Source: Loktanella sp. DSM 29012
GTDB lineage: Bacteria; Pseudomonadota; Alphaproteobacteria; Rhodobacterales; Rhodobacteraceae
Direction: 5' to 3'
Assembly (NCBI RefSeq): GCF_900110705.1
Contig: NZ_FOEJ01000001.1
Coordinates: forward strand, 813,501 to 877,500
DNA: 64,000 nt
This document shows, piece by piece, positions 20,527 to 29,312 of this stretch (positions are counted from its first letter, which is position 1; every line of letters starts with the position of its first letter). Position numbers and translations under genes: made by a program. The notes beneath the pieces are model-generated. The model did not search any database. It saw nothing but the letters and a program-made list of their open reading frames with translations, and had not been told where the DNA came from.

Positions 20527-21351
20527 TCATCGCGGATCGCGCGACTGCATCCACAGCCAGGGCGTCGGACCCATGCGCCATTCCCACAGGCACAACAGAC
20601 GATCAAGGTCTGACAGCTGTTCCATCCAGTCGGGCAGGGCGGCCGTGTCAGCGCTGCGCCCGATCCGCTCCACGCTGTGGGTCGGGGCGAAACGCTGCGT
20701 CATCTCGTCTGACAGGCCGGGGGTGAAACAATCGTGCACCTCGACCAGGATATCGGCATGGGTCAGCGCCGGGGCCCGTGCGGGGTCCAGCAGCACCGCC
20801 TCGGCCCCTTCGATATCGCACAGGATCAGCGTGCGCTGGTCTGCACAGACCGCAAGGTCGGCATGGTCCAGCGTGCCATGAACCGTGACCCGCCCGTCGA
20901 CCCCGTTGCGACGGGCCAGCGCCGCGCAGGCGGCCCGTGCACCTGGATTGCTGTCGCAGGCCATGACTCGCGTATCGGGCATCCGCCGCGCAAGGCCTAT
21001 GGCGTAATAACCCTCTGCACAGCCCACGTCGACGACCAGCGGATAGGACTGTGCGATGATCTGCTCGAAAACCGGTGCAAGCGATGCCTCGTAGCACCCG
21101 ATCAACCGCGCCACGCCTGCGCCTTCGGTTGCTTGGGTGTCATAGATCAGACCCTCGAAGGGACCGGACAGCACGTTGCATCCCTCACGGGCGGTCAGCG
21201 TGTTCTGGATCAACCTTGCGCGCCATTTCGCCAGATGCCGCAGTGCCTGCTCCAGCCGTCCAGCGTCAGGCACCCCCTCCAGCAACGCCAGCACGTCACG
21301 GGTGACCACCTGCGTCAGCGCGCTGGGTTTTTCCGATCGGCCGTTCGGCAT
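20527..21351 (-). CDS. Class I SAM-dependent methyltransferase-like protein
   Basis: A 274-residue protein with a clear SAM-binding glycine motif, LVVDVGCAEGYYAIGLARR, near residues 105-123, an acidic residue at the end of the next strand (VMACDSNPGARAA) and a later LILCDIEGAEAVLLD motif resembling FkbM-type methyltransferases. The first 90 residues form a helical region (ALLEGVPDAGRLEQALRHLAKWRARL) outside the fold. The substrate is unknown. It lies between lysC and ptsP on the same strand, 136 bp before ptsP, so it is probably part of that transcript group. Confidence 0.8.
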   Translation of the reverse strand: MPNGRSEKPSALTQVVTRDVLALLEGVPDAGRLEQALRHLAKWRARLIQNTLTAREGCNVLSGPFEGLIYDTQATEGAGVARLIGCYEASLAPVFEQIIAQSYPLVVDVGCAEGYYAIGLARRMPDTRVMACDSNPGARAACAALARRNGVDGRVTVHGTLDHADLAVCADQRTLILCDIEGAEAVLLDPARAPALTHADILVEVHDCFTPGLSDEMTQRFAPTHSVERIGRSADTAALPDWMEQLSDLDRLLCLWEWRMGPTPWLWMQSRDPR

Positions 21352-21414
21352 GCCGCCCCCCGCCTGTTACTGATCCGTTTTGCGGCAGCGTCGCCGATCA
21401 CACGGCGCAAGGCA

Positions 21415-21451
21415 AAGAAAAACGCGCCGCGATCCCCCGATCGCGACGCGT
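21415..21451 (-). terminator. Rho-independent terminator after lysC
   Basis: Read on the minus strand: a 13-bp stem (arms 21439-21451 and 21422-21434, one G-U type mismatch) around a CCCC/GGGG loop, followed by a T-rich tail GTTTTTCTTTG. It lies 25 bp after the lysC stop. It should end the lysC message before the methyltransferase gene. Confidence 0.8.
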
Positions 21452-21476
21452 CATCTGCAAATCCGGCGCTGATGGA

Positions 21477-22715
21477 TCAGGCGGCTTTTTCCAGCTCGAA
21501 CGCATCGTGCAGCGCCTGCACGGCCAGTTCCATGTATTTGCGGTCGATCAGCACGCTGACCTTGATTTCCGAGGTCGTGATGACCTTGATGTTGATGCCT
21601 TCGTCGCGCAGCGTCTCGAACATCTTGGCCGCGACACCAGCGTGGGACCGCATGCCGATGCCCACGATGCTGACCTTGGCGACGCCTTCGTCTGCGACCA
21701 GATCGTGGAAATTGATCGACCCTGATGCCTTGGCGTCTTCCATCGCCTTTTGTGCGCGTTTCACCTGGTCAAAGGGACAAGAGAACGTCATGTCCGTGCG
21801 CCCTTCCTCCGAGATGTTCTGCACGATCATGTCGACGTTCACACCGGCGTCGGCCAGCGGGCCAAAGATGGCGGCGGCGATGCCGGGGCGGTCAGCGACC
21901 GAAATCAGGGTCATCTTTGCCTCGTCACGGGAATAGGCCACACCGGCCACGACGTTGTTTTCCATGATGTCCTCCTCGGCGCACACCAGCGTGCCCGCTT
22001 GATCTGATGGTTCCTCGAAACTGGACAGCACCCGCAGTTTCACGCGGTAGCGCATCGCCAGTTCGACCGAACGGGTCTGCAACACCTTGGCCCCCAGGGA
22101 GGCCAGTTCCAGCATCTCCTCGAACGCGATGCGGTCCAGTTTGCGCGCCTTGCTCGTGATGCGCGGGTCGGTGGTATAGACGCCGTCCACGTCCGTGTAG
22201 ATATCGCAGCGTTCGGCACCGAATGCGGCGGCAAATGCGACAGCAGTGGTGTCCGACCCGCCACGCCCCAGTGTGGTGATCCGGCCTTCGGGGCTTATGC
22301 CCTGGAACCCGGCGACGACCGCGACCTTCATGCCGTCGGCGAATTTCGCCTCGATGTTGTCGGTCGGGATCGCCTCGATCCGGGCGTTGGCATGCGCGGA
22401 TGTGGTCTGCACCGGCACCTGCCAGCCTTGCCACGACCGTGCAGGAATATCCATTTCCTGCAACCGCAGCGCCATCAGACCGGCGGTAACGTTTTCGCCC
22501 GACGACACGACCGCATCGTATTCGCGTGCGTCATATAGTGGCGAGGTTTCGTTGACCCAGCCCACCAGCTCGTTCGTCTTGCCAGACATCGCCGAGACAA
22601 CGACGATCACGTTATAGCCATTGGCCACCTCGAGTGCCACGCGTTTGGACGCCCGCGCGATGCGGTCGAGGTTCGCGACCGAAGTGCCGCCGAATTTCAT
22701 CACGAGGGTGGGCAT
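21477..22715 (-). CDS. lysC: Aspartate kinase
   Basis: Phosphorylates L-aspartate, the first step to lysine, threonine and methionine. The 412-residue monofunctional enzyme opens MPTLVMKFGGTSVANLDR, with the substrate-binding VVSSGENVTAGLMA near residue 70 and TTLGRGGSDTTAVA near 160, then two C-terminal ACT domains (from about residue 265, MTLISVADRPGIAA and VSIVGIGMRSHAGVA) for allosteric feedback. The ATG at 22715, behind GGGGACCAATC, is preferred to one 19 codons upstream. Terminated by the hairpin at 21415-21451. Confidence 0.97.
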   Translation of the reverse strand: MPTLVMKFGGTSVANLDRIARASKRVALEVANGYNVIVVVSAMSGKTNELVGWVNETSPLYDAREYDAVVSSGENVTAGLMALRLQEMDIPARSWQGWQVPVQTTSAHANARIEAIPTDNIEAKFADGMKVAVVAGFQGISPEGRITTLGRGGSDTTAVAFAAAFGAERCDIYTDVDGVYTTDPRITSKARKLDRIAFEEMLELASLGAKVLQTRSVELAMRYRVKLRVLSSFEEPSDQAGTLVCAEEDIMENNVVAGVAYSRDEAKMTLISVADRPGIAAAIFGPLADAGVNVDMIVQNISEEGRTDMTFSCPFDQVKRAQKAMEDAKASGSINFHDLVADEGVAKVSIVGIGMRSHAGVAAKMFETLRDEGINIKVITTSEIKVSVLIDRKYMELAVQALHDAFELEKAA

Positions 22716-22784
22716 GATTGGTCCCCATTCTGTTCCGACAGGCGCTTTAAGCCAGCACCGGCCCAAGGGCAATGCGTATCGCCG

Positions 22785-23432
22785 TCAAAGCGGGTGGGTT
22801 TGCCCGTCCCAGGTCAGAAATTCGCCCGTTGTGTCCAGCGACAGCGCGGCAAAGCGTCTGATCAACCCGGTAGCGGATTCCTCTGGCGTGATTGCCGCCG
22901 TGGCCCCGCCCATGTCTGTCTGCACCCAACCGGGGTGATAGACGCCGACGGCGATCCCCTCGGGGGCCAGGTCATGCGCCAGATTGCGCCCCAGGTTCAG
23001 CGCCGCCGCCTTGGACGCGCGGTAGGCATAGCGGTCCCCGGTGGCCAGCGTGTTCGACCCCAGTTGCGACGAAATGATCGCGATCTTGCCGCCCACCCGG
23101 CGCAGGTGCGGCAGCACGGCCTGCACCGTCAGAAAGACACCCATGACATTCACCGCAAAGGACTGCGCCCAGATGTCAGGCCTATATCCGTGATCCAGCG
23201 CCTCATCGCCGTCCAGCAGCACGCCCGCGTTGCACACCAGCAGATCCAGCCCACGGTCACCCAGCGTGCCCGCCAGATCGCACTGGCTGTCCGGGTCGGT
23301 CACATCCAGCTGCAGGAACGGTCCGTCTGCTGCGTCGCGATGCGTGCCCAGAACATCCCGCCCGTCCGCCAGCATGGCATCCAGCAAGGCACGTCCGATG
23401 CCGCGATTGGCCCCCGTGATCAATGTGGTCAT
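22785..23432 (-). CDS. Short-chain dehydrogenase/reductase family protein
   Basis: A 215-residue classical SDR. The NAD(P) motif TGANRGIG is at residues 6-13, NAG at about 68-70, the active-site YRASK near residue 138 with an upstream Ser (IAIISSQLGS), and the HPGWVQTDMGG segment after it. It resembles the CsgA-like oxidoreductase subgroup. The substrate is not known. It sits between DUF1178 and lysC on the minus strand with short gaps, and may share their transcript. Confidence 0.9.
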   Translation of the reverse strand: MTTLITGANRGIGRALLDAMLADGRDVLGTHRDAADGPFLQLDVTDPDSQCDLAGTLGDRGLDLLVCNAGVLLDGDEALDHGYRPDIWAQSFAVNVMGVFLTVQAVLPHLRRVGGKIAIISSQLGSNTLATGDRYAYRASKAAALNLGRNLAHDLAPEGIAVGVYHPGWVQTDMGGATAAITPEESATGLIRRFAALSLDTTGEFLTWDGQTHPL

Positions 23433-23444
23433 GGCGTCGTTCCT

Positions 23445-23828
23445 TCAGTTGGTTGATTTGCGCGACCGGAACGGCAGCGGCAGGACCGGCACCTCGTCTG
23501 CGATCAATGCGCGGACCTCTTCACCCGTCGCCTCGCCGTAGATAGGGCGTTCGGGGGCGCTGCCGTCGTGTTGCGCACGGGCTTCCTTGGCGAATGATCC
23601 ACCGACATAGGTCGCCGTGCTCTCGACATGTTTGCGCAGCTTTTCCAGCGGGGCAGGGTCACTGATCTTGGCTTGCACCTTGGGTGCCATCAGCGCCTTT
23701 TTGACGCGGGTCGATCCACAGGTCGCACAGGACAGATGCCCGGAACGGGACAGGCTGTCATAGGCCTGCGCATTGGCAAACCAACTGTCAAAGCTGTGGT
23801 CATTGTCGCATATCAGACTGTAACGGAT
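23445..23828 (-). CDS. DUF1178 family protein
   Basis: A protein of about 127 residues opening VIRYSLICDNDHSFDSWFAN, with a second Cys pair in LSCATCGSTRVKKALMAPKV near residue 40, matching the DUF1178 family (short proteins with a zinc-ribbon-like Cys pattern, function unknown). I chose the GTG at 23828 because AAGGGA precedes it and family members begin at this point; an ATG 11 codons upstream has no ribosome site. Located 12 bp upstream of the SDR gene on the same strand. Confidence 0.85.
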   Translation of the reverse strand: MRYSLICDNDHSFDSWFANAQAYDSLSRSGHLSCATCGSTRVKKALMAPKVQAKISDPAPLEKLRKHVESTATYVGGSFAKEARAQHDGSAPERPIYGEATGEEVRALIADEVPVLPLPFRSRKSTN

Positions 23829-23939
23829 CACCGGCGCGGTCCCTTGTGTGATGACATTCATCTAAGCCGTCCGGCGTCGCATGCAAATGCCTGTCGTGCG
23901 ATGGTGGCGATCTGACCTTGCGCCACTAGGTTAGGCCAC

Positions 23940-25061
23940 ATGCAGCCGCCAGTTTTCATCGGGTCCGAGATCTACCGCCATTCGTCCTACGGACCGTTCC
24001 ACCCGCTGCGGGTGCCACGCGTGTCCACGGTGATGGACATGTGCCGCGCAATGGGGTGGTTGCCCGCCGATCAATACCTGAACTCTCCGCGCGCCAAACC
24101 CGCCGCCTTGCTGTCCTTTCATACGCCCGAATACATCGCAGCCCTGCAACAGGCAGAGCGTGACCAATCCGTCACCGATGCTGTCCGCGCCCGTCATGCG
24201 CTGGGCACATCCAACAACCCGGTATTCCCCGAAATGTGGCGCAGGCCCGCCACCTCTGCCGGGGCCGCCATGCTGGCCGGAGAGCTGTTGCGCGACGGCG
24301 GCACCGTGTTCACGCCCGCAGGCGGCACGCACCACGGGTTTCCCGACCGGGCGGGCGGGTTCTGCTATCTCAACGATCCGGTGCTGGGCATCCAGTCGGT
24401 CCGGCGCAGCGGCGCGCGCCGGGTCGCCTATATCGACATCGACGCACATCACTGCGACGGGGTCGACCATGCATTCCGCGATGACCCCGACACGCTGCTG
24501 ATTTCCACGCATGAGGATGGTCGCTGGCCGCGCACCGGCGCGCTGGACGACACAGGCGCGGGCAATCTGTTCAACGTCCCCCTGCCGCGCGGCGCGCGCG
24601 ACGACGACATGGCATTGGTGCGCGACGCCGTCATTCTCCCCGCGTTGACCGCCTTTCGCCCCGACGCCATCGTCCTGCAATGCGGGGCCGACGCGGTGGA
24701 TGAGGACCCGCAATCGCGCCTGTCGCTGTCGAACAACGCGCATTGGGACGTGTTGCGGGCGATCAAATCACTTGCGCCGCGTCTTATGGTGTTGGGCGGC
24801 GGTGGGTACAACCCGTGGTCGGTTGGCCGGCTATGGACAGGGAATTGGGCGATCCTGAATGGTCACGCCATCCCCGACACCCTGCCAATCGCGGCGCAAA
24901 ACGTCCTGTCCGCCTTGCGGTGGGAAGGGCAGCGCAGGGTCAAAATGCCGCCGGACCACTGGATCACCACGCTGCGCGACGCACCGCGTCATGCGCCGGT
25001 TCACGCCCAAACCCGCGATGCCGCAGCGCTGTTGACCGGGCGGCTACGGGCTTGGGCGTGA
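23940..25061 (+). CDS. Histone deacetylase superfamily protein (AcuC/acetylpolyamine amidohydrolase-like)
   Basis: A zinc-dependent amidohydrolase of the arginase/deacetylase fold. The 373-residue protein has the active-site His pair and metal ligands in order: GGTHHGFPDRAGGFCYLND near residue 130, VAYIDIDAHHCDGV near 165, QCGADAVDEDP near 245 and GGGGYNP near 288. All catalytic residues of the class are present. Bacterial members act on acetylpolyamines, acetoin-related substrates or protein lysines; which applies here cannot be read. It precedes modA by 42 bp on the same strand without obvious functional link. Confidence 0.92.
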   Translation: MQPPVFIGSEIYRHSSYGPFHPLRVPRVSTVMDMCRAMGWLPADQYLNSPRAKPAALLSFHTPEYIAALQQAERDQSVTDAVRARHALGTSNNPVFPEMWRRPATSAGAAMLAGELLRDGGTVFTPAGGTHHGFPDRAGGFCYLNDPVLGIQSVRRSGARRVAYIDIDAHHCDGVDHAFRDDPDTLLISTHEDGRWPRTGALDDTGAGNLFNVPLPRGARDDDMALVRDAVILPALTAFRPDAIVLQCGADAVDEDPQSRLSLSNNAHWDVLRAIKSLAPRLMVLGGGGYNPWSVGRLWTGNWAILNGHAIPDTLPIAAQNVLSALRWEGQRRVKMPPDHWITTLRDAPRHAPVHAQTRDAAALLTGRLRAWA

Positions 25062-25103
25062 TGCCACCTTGCCCCCGTGCCGGACAGACAGGATAGTCGC
25101 CGC

Positions 25104-25841
25104 ATGAAATACCTCTTTGCCTTGCTCCTGTCGCTTCTGCCCGGTCTGACCGCGGCGCAGGGCGTCACCGTCTTTGCCGCCGCCAGCCTCAAAGAGCCGC
25201 TGGACCAGATCGCCCTGACCCAGCCGGATGTGACAGTGACCTACGCAGGCAGCGGCACGCTGGCGCGGCAGGTCATGGCAGGCGCGCCAGCCGATCTGGT
25301 GGTCCTTGCCCATCCCGACTGGATGGACGCGCTGGAACAGGACGACGCGCTGGTGCCCGGCAGCCGCGTGGACCTGCTGTCGAACGAAATCGTCCTTGTC
25401 GCGCCGCAAGAAACGCCTGCACTGGACCTGACCCCCGGCGCGTTGACCGATGCCCTCGGCCCCGATGGACGCCTTGCCATTGGCCTCACGGCATCGGTTC
25501 CGGCAGGGATCTACGGACGTCAGGCACTCATATCGCTCGACCTCTGGGACGCCGTTTCAAACCGCCTTGCCGAAACCGATTCCGTGCGCAGCGCGCTGGC
25601 CCTCGTCGCACGCGGCGAGGCACCACTCGGCCTCGTCTATGCCACGGATGCGCGGGTTGAACCGACGCTCAAGGTGGTTGCCCGTTTCCCGCAAGGTAGC
25701 CACGCACCGATCCTGTATCAGGCCGCGGTTGTCCGGGGTGAACACGAGGATGCAGCACAGGCTCTCTTGCTTGCGTTGCAGTCACCCCAGGGTCTGACCG
25801 CCTTTATCGGGGCCGGGTTCCTGCCCGCGGGCCAGCCTTGA
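25104..25841 (+). CDS. modA: Molybdate ABC transporter, substrate-binding protein
   Basis: Periplasmic receptor that binds molybdate or tungstate. The 245-residue protein has a signal peptide (MKYLFALLLSLLPGLTAAQG) and the ModA segments VTVFAAASLKEPLDQI and YAGSGTLARQVMAGAPADLVVLA. The ATG at 25104 follows AGGATAG; a longer frame start at 25077 lacks a ribosome site. The stop overlaps the modB start by TTGA. Molybdate is needed for molybdopterin enzymes. No ModE box was recognised upstream. Confidence 0.95.
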   Translation: MKYLFALLLSLLPGLTAAQGVTVFAAASLKEPLDQIALTQPDVTVTYAGSGTLARQVMAGAPADLVVLAHPDWMDALEQDDALVPGSRVDLLSNEIVLVAPQETPALDLTPGALTDALGPDGRLAIGLTASVPAGIYGRQALISLDLWDAVSNRLAETDSVRSALALVARGEAPLGLVYATDARVEPTLKVVARFPQGSHAPILYQAAVVRGEHEDAAQALLLALQSPQGLTAFIGAGFLPAGQP

Positions 25842-26533
25842 CGCTGGGCCTTGATCCAGCCACCTGGGGGGCTGTCCTGCTGTCACTGCGCATCGCCGCA
25901 GTCGCCACACTGTGCAGCCTGCCGCTGGCCATTGCCGTCGCATGGTTGCTGGCGCGCAAACAATTCTGGGGGCGGGGCCTGCTGAATGGATTGGTGCATC
26001 TGCCGCTGGTGCTGCCGCCCGTCGTCACGGGCTATCTGCTGCTGATCCTGTTCGGCACCCAGGGTCCCATCGGCGGCTGGTTGCGCGACACGCTGGGCGT
26101 CACGCTGGCGTTCCGCTGGACGGGGGCCGCACTCGCCGCTGCAATCATGGCGTTTCCCTTGGTGGTCCGCGCGATCCGTTTAGGGTTTGAGGCCGTCGAT
26201 CCCGGGCTCGAGGATGCCGCTGCGACCCTCGGCGCCAGCCGCACCCGCATTTTCGCAACCGTAACCCTGCCGCTGATCGGTCCGGCCGTGCTGGCAGGGG
26301 CGGTGCTGGGCTTTGCCAAGGCGCTGGGCGAATTCGGTGCCACCATCACATTCGTCGCCGCGATCCCCGGCCAGACGCAAACAATCCCGACGGCGATCTA
26401 CGGGCTATTGCAGGTGCCGGGCAGCGATGGGGCGGTTGCGGTTCTGGTGACCATCTCCATCGTTTTGGCGCTGGGCACATTGGCGTTGGCCGAGGCGCTG
26501 TCGCGCCGGATGCAACGGCGGATCAGAGGATGA
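25838..26533 (+). CDS. modB: Molybdate ABC transporter, permease
   Basis: Inner-membrane channel of the molybdate importer. The 231-residue protein has five to six helices and the cytoplasmic EAA loop EDAAATLGASRTRIFATVTLP near residue 125 that docks on ModC. Translation starts from TTG at 25838, overlapping the modA TGA, and gives the family N-terminus (MTLGLDPATWGAVLLSLRIA). Its own TGA overlaps the modC ATG (ATGA). Confidence 0.95.
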   Translation: MTLGLDPATWGAVLLSLRIAAVATLCSLPLAIAVAWLLARKQFWGRGLLNGLVHLPLVLPPVVTGYLLLILFGTQGPIGGWLRDTLGVTLAFRWTGAALAAAIMAFPLVVRAIRLGFEAVDPGLEDAAATLGASRTRIFATVTLPLIGPAVLAGAVLGFAKALGEFGATITFVAAIPGQTQTIPTAIYGLLQVPGSDGAVAVLVTISIVLALGTLALAEALSRRMQRRIRG

Positions 26534-27585
26534 TTGACGTCGCGGTTCAAAAACGGTTGGGCGATTTCTCGCTGGATGCTCAGTTTGCGGCACCCGGCGG
26601 AATCACCGCGATCTTTGGTCGGTCCGGATCCGGCAAAACCAGTCTGATCAACGTCGTCGCCGGATTGCTGCGACCCGACGCGGGCCATGTGCGCATCGAC
26701 GGGACGGACCTGACACAGGTGCCGGTCCGGCGGCGGCGGATCGGCTATGTCTTTCAGGATGCGCGGCTTTTCCCGCATCTGAGTGTGGCCCAAAACCTTG
26801 CCTATGGCGGTACCCATGACCGGGACGCCGTGATCGACATGCTGGGGCTGGGTGCGTTGCTGGACCGCCGCCCTGCAAAACTGTCGGGTGGTGAAACATC
26901 CCGCGTGGCCCTCGGCCGTGCGCTGATGAGCAACCCGCAACTGCTGTTGATGGATGAACCGCTCGCAGCCCTCGACACCCCGCGCAAGGCAGAGGTGATG
27001 GGCTATCTCGAACGTCTGCGGGATCGGTCGCAGGTTCCGATCCTCTATGTCAGTCACGACATGTCAGAGGTCGCCCGTCTGTCCCGCACCCTTGTCATCA
27101 TGGACGCAGGCCGCGTGGTCCGCGCGGGCCCGGTGGCAGAGGTGCTGTCGGATCCACAGGCCGTTCCACTGGTCGGTGTGCGCGACGCGGGTGCGGTGCT
27201 GACCGGGCGCGTGCAGGCCTTTGACGCGGACGATGACCTGACGCAGGTCGCGCTGTCCTCTGCCACGCTGACCTTGCCGGGACGGTTGGGGGCCTTGGGC
27301 GCGCAGGTCCGTCTGCGAGTTCCGGCGCAGGATGTGATCCTGTCGACGCAGGCCCCCATCGGAATCAGTGCGCTGAACGTGTTGACCTGTCGGATCGCCA
27401 CGCTGATCGAGGGGCAGGGACCGGGCGTTGCCGTGTCGCTGACCTGTGGCACCGACCGCTTGCTCGCGCGGATCACCCGCCGGTCCGCCCGCGCAATGGG
27501 ACTGCGCGTCGGACAAGAGGTGCATGCCATCCTCAAGGCGACGGCCATCGCGGCGGCAGACGTGGGAACAGGGGACGCGCCATGA
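26530..27585 (+). CDS. modC: Molybdate ABC transporter, ATP-binding protein
   Basis: ATPase that powers molybdate import. In the 351-residue protein, Walker A is GRSGSGKTS near residue 35, the ABC signature is LSGGETSRVALGRAL near 120, Walker B is LLLMDEPLAALD near 140 and the switch His is in ILYVSHD. The C-terminal third (from about residue 220) contains a MOP/TOBE-type anion-binding domain (VRLRVPAQDVILSTQAPIG) typical of ModC. Coupled by ATGA to modB upstream and to gntK downstream. Confidence 0.95.
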   Translation: MIDVAVQKRLGDFSLDAQFAAPGGITAIFGRSGSGKTSLINVVAGLLRPDAGHVRIDGTDLTQVPVRRRRIGYVFQDARLFPHLSVAQNLAYGGTHDRDAVIDMLGLGALLDRRPAKLSGGETSRVALGRALMSNPQLLLMDEPLAALDTPRKAEVMGYLERLRDRSQVPILYVSHDMSEVARLSRTLVIMDAGRVVRAGPVAEVLSDPQAVPLVGVRDAGAVLTGRVQAFDADDDLTQVALSSATLTLPGRLGALGAQVRLRVPAQDVILSTQAPIGISALNVLTCRIATLIEGQGPGVAVSLTCGTDRLLARITRRSARAMGLRVGQEVHAILKATAIAAADVGTGDAP

Positions 27586-28070
27586 AGATCATCGTCATGG
27601 GGGTATCCGGCTGCGGCAAGAGCCTGATCGGCGAGATGCTGGCCGATGAAATCGGCCTGCCGTTTCTGGACGGCGACGACCTGCATCCCCCCGCAAACAT
27701 TGCCAAGATGTCGGATGGCAAGCCATTGAACGATGCCGACCGCGCACCCTGGCTGGATGCGGTGGGAGAGGCGCTAGCCGCCTGTGATCGGGTCATCGCC
27801 TGTTCGGCGCTGAAACGCATCTATCGCGACCGGATCAGGGCTGCCGCAGGTACGGTTTGTTTTGTCCATCTGGCAGGCGATAGGGCGGTGCTGCTGGACC
27901 GTGTGTCATCGCGGCCCGATCATTTCATGCCAGCGGATTTGTTGGACAGCCAGTGCGAGGCGCTGGAACCACCCGGCAGCGACGAACACGCCGTGACGGT
28001 GGATATCGACGCGACACCCGATCAGGTCTTGGCCGCGATCATGGCAACGGGTCTGTGCGATGCAGCGTGA
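27582..28070 (+). CDS. gntK: Gluconokinase
   Basis: Small P-loop kinase that phosphorylates D-gluconate to 6-phosphogluconate. The 162-residue length, Walker A GVSGCGKS (residues 7-14), DGDDLHPPANIAKMSDGKPLND and IACSALKRIYRDRIR fit the GntK family well. It is coupled to modC by ATGA, an odd partner because gluconate use has no known tie to molybdate. No gluconate permease or Entner-Doudoroff gene is adjacent. Its 3' end overlaps the convergent RNA methyltransferase gene by 32 bp. Confidence 0.93.
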   Translation: MKIIVMGVSGCGKSLIGEMLADEIGLPFLDGDDLHPPANIAKMSDGKPLNDADRAPWLDAVGEALAACDRVIACSALKRIYRDRIRAAAGTVCFVHLAGDRAVLLDRVSSRPDHFMPADLLDSQCEALEPPGSDEHAVTVDIDATPDQVLAAIMATGLCDAA

Positions 28071-29151
28071 TGCGCAGGCCGCCATGCGGCACGATAATCC
28101 GCGTCGGGGTGAACGGCAGGCCGGTCGCGCTGGCCAGTGACGCCTCGCTGGTGACGATACCGACGCGCCAGCCGCTGAACCGGTCCAGCAGCGTTTTGCC
28201 CAAGGCCCCGTAAAGCGGGTAGAGCAGTTTCTTGTTCCCGATCCGCGCACCGTAAGGCGGATTCACGATGACCAGCCCCGGCGGCCCGTCGGGGCGTTGC
28301 AGGTCGCTGACAGCATGGTGGGTGAATGCGGTCTGATCCCCGACACCAGCGCGGGCGGCGTTTTTGGCCGCCATTGCGACAGCACCCGTATCGCGGTCAG
28401 AGCCGTAGAATTGCAGACCATGCGCTGTGACCGGATCACGTTTCAGCGCGGCGAATGCTCCGGGGTCGTAGGTTGCCAAGTGCTGAAACGCGAATTCCCT
28501 GCTGCGGCCCGGTTGCAGGCCAGCGGCGATTTCCGCCGCCTCGATCACGAATGTCCCTGAGCCGCACATCGGGTCCACGACCGACTCTGTTCCCGTGTAG
28601 CCGCATTCCGCCAGGAACAGCGCCGCCAGCGTTTCGCGCATCGGGGCCTTGCCGACCCATTCCTTGTGCCCGCGTTTGTGCAGGCTCTCGCCGCTGGTAT
28701 CGATGCTGAAGGTGACGGTGTTGTCGGCAATCCGCACCTTGAGCGTAACCGGCGCATCGGCGGAAATGGTGGTGCCCAGCTCTTCTTTCAGGGCGGTTTC
28801 GATGCGTTGGGTCGCGGCGCGGCCGTGGTAGATCTTGGACCGTTTGTCGGTTGCAACTTCGACCCGGACAGGAACGTCGGGGCGCAGATAGTCAGACCAG
28901 GGAAATTTGCGCGCGCGCTTGTCCAACTGCGCGAGGTGAAACGCCAGAAACGACCCGATCCGCACCAGCACGCGACCCGTGCCGCGCAAGTCAAGGTTCG
29001 CGCGCCAGACGTCGGTCCAATCGCCCTGAAACGTCACGCCACCCGGCACGGTGACGGCATCGGCAAAGCCTGCGGCGCGGGCCTCGGCCCGGACGGCGTG
29101 TTCAAGCCCGGGCGGGGCAGAGAGGAATATTTCAAAGCGGTGATCTGTCAT
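28039..29151 (-). CDS. THUMP-domain rRNA methyltransferase (RlmL/YcbY N-domain type)
   Basis: Class I RNA methyltransferase expected to make m2G in 23S rRNA. The 370-residue protein has a ferredoxin-like/THUMP region (residues 1-155), then the SAM motif VVDPMCGSGTFVIEAAEIA near residue 200 and the catalytic NPPYGAR near residue 290, the N6/N2-methyltransferase signature. It matches the RlmL half of E. coli RlmKL; the RlmK half is absent. The start at 29151 is the ATG after the GGGCCT region; a 20-bp palindrome lies about 75 bp upstream. Confidence 0.9.
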   Translation of the reverse strand: MTDHRFEIFLSAPPGLEHAVRAEARAAGFADAVTVPGGVTFQGDWTDVWRANLDLRGTGRVLVRIGSFLAFHLAQLDKRARKFPWSDYLRPDVPVRVEVATDKRSKIYHGRAATQRIETALKEELGTTISADAPVTLKVRIADNTVTFSIDTSGESLHKRGHKEWVGKAPMRETLAALFLAECGYTGTESVVDPMCGSGTFVIEAAEIAAGLQPGRSREFAFQHLATYDPGAFAALKRDPVTAHGLQFYGSDRDTGAVAMAAKNAARAGVGDQTAFTHHAVSDLQRPDGPPGLVIVNPPYGARIGNKKLLYPLYGALGKTLLDRFSGWRVGIVTSEASLASATGLPFTPTRIIVPHGGLRITLHRTDPLP

Positions 29152-29223
29152 GCACAGGCCCTAACCCGCCCGCGCCGCCCCGCATAGGGCAAAGCGGCGG
29201 GCGGGATATATGTCGATTCCGTG

Positions 29224-29243
29224 ATGTTTCGCATGCGAAACAT
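29224..29243. promoter_or_regulatory. Perfect 20-bp palindrome upstream of the RNA methyltransferase gene
   Basis: ATGTTTCGCATGCGAAACAT is an exact inverted repeat. A partial second copy of its half site (ATGTTTTCG on the minus strand) lies about 20 bp away toward 29262, in an A+T-rich stretch unusual for this genome. It sits 73 bp before the start codon of the gene at 28039-29151, so a repressor or activator site is plausible. I cannot assign the regulator. Confidence 0.5.
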
Positions 29244-29312
29244 ATTATGTAACGAAAACATGGGTTTATGTGGCGCGCGCCGGGTTAACGCCGCAGATGT
29301 TGTGTCCGGACG

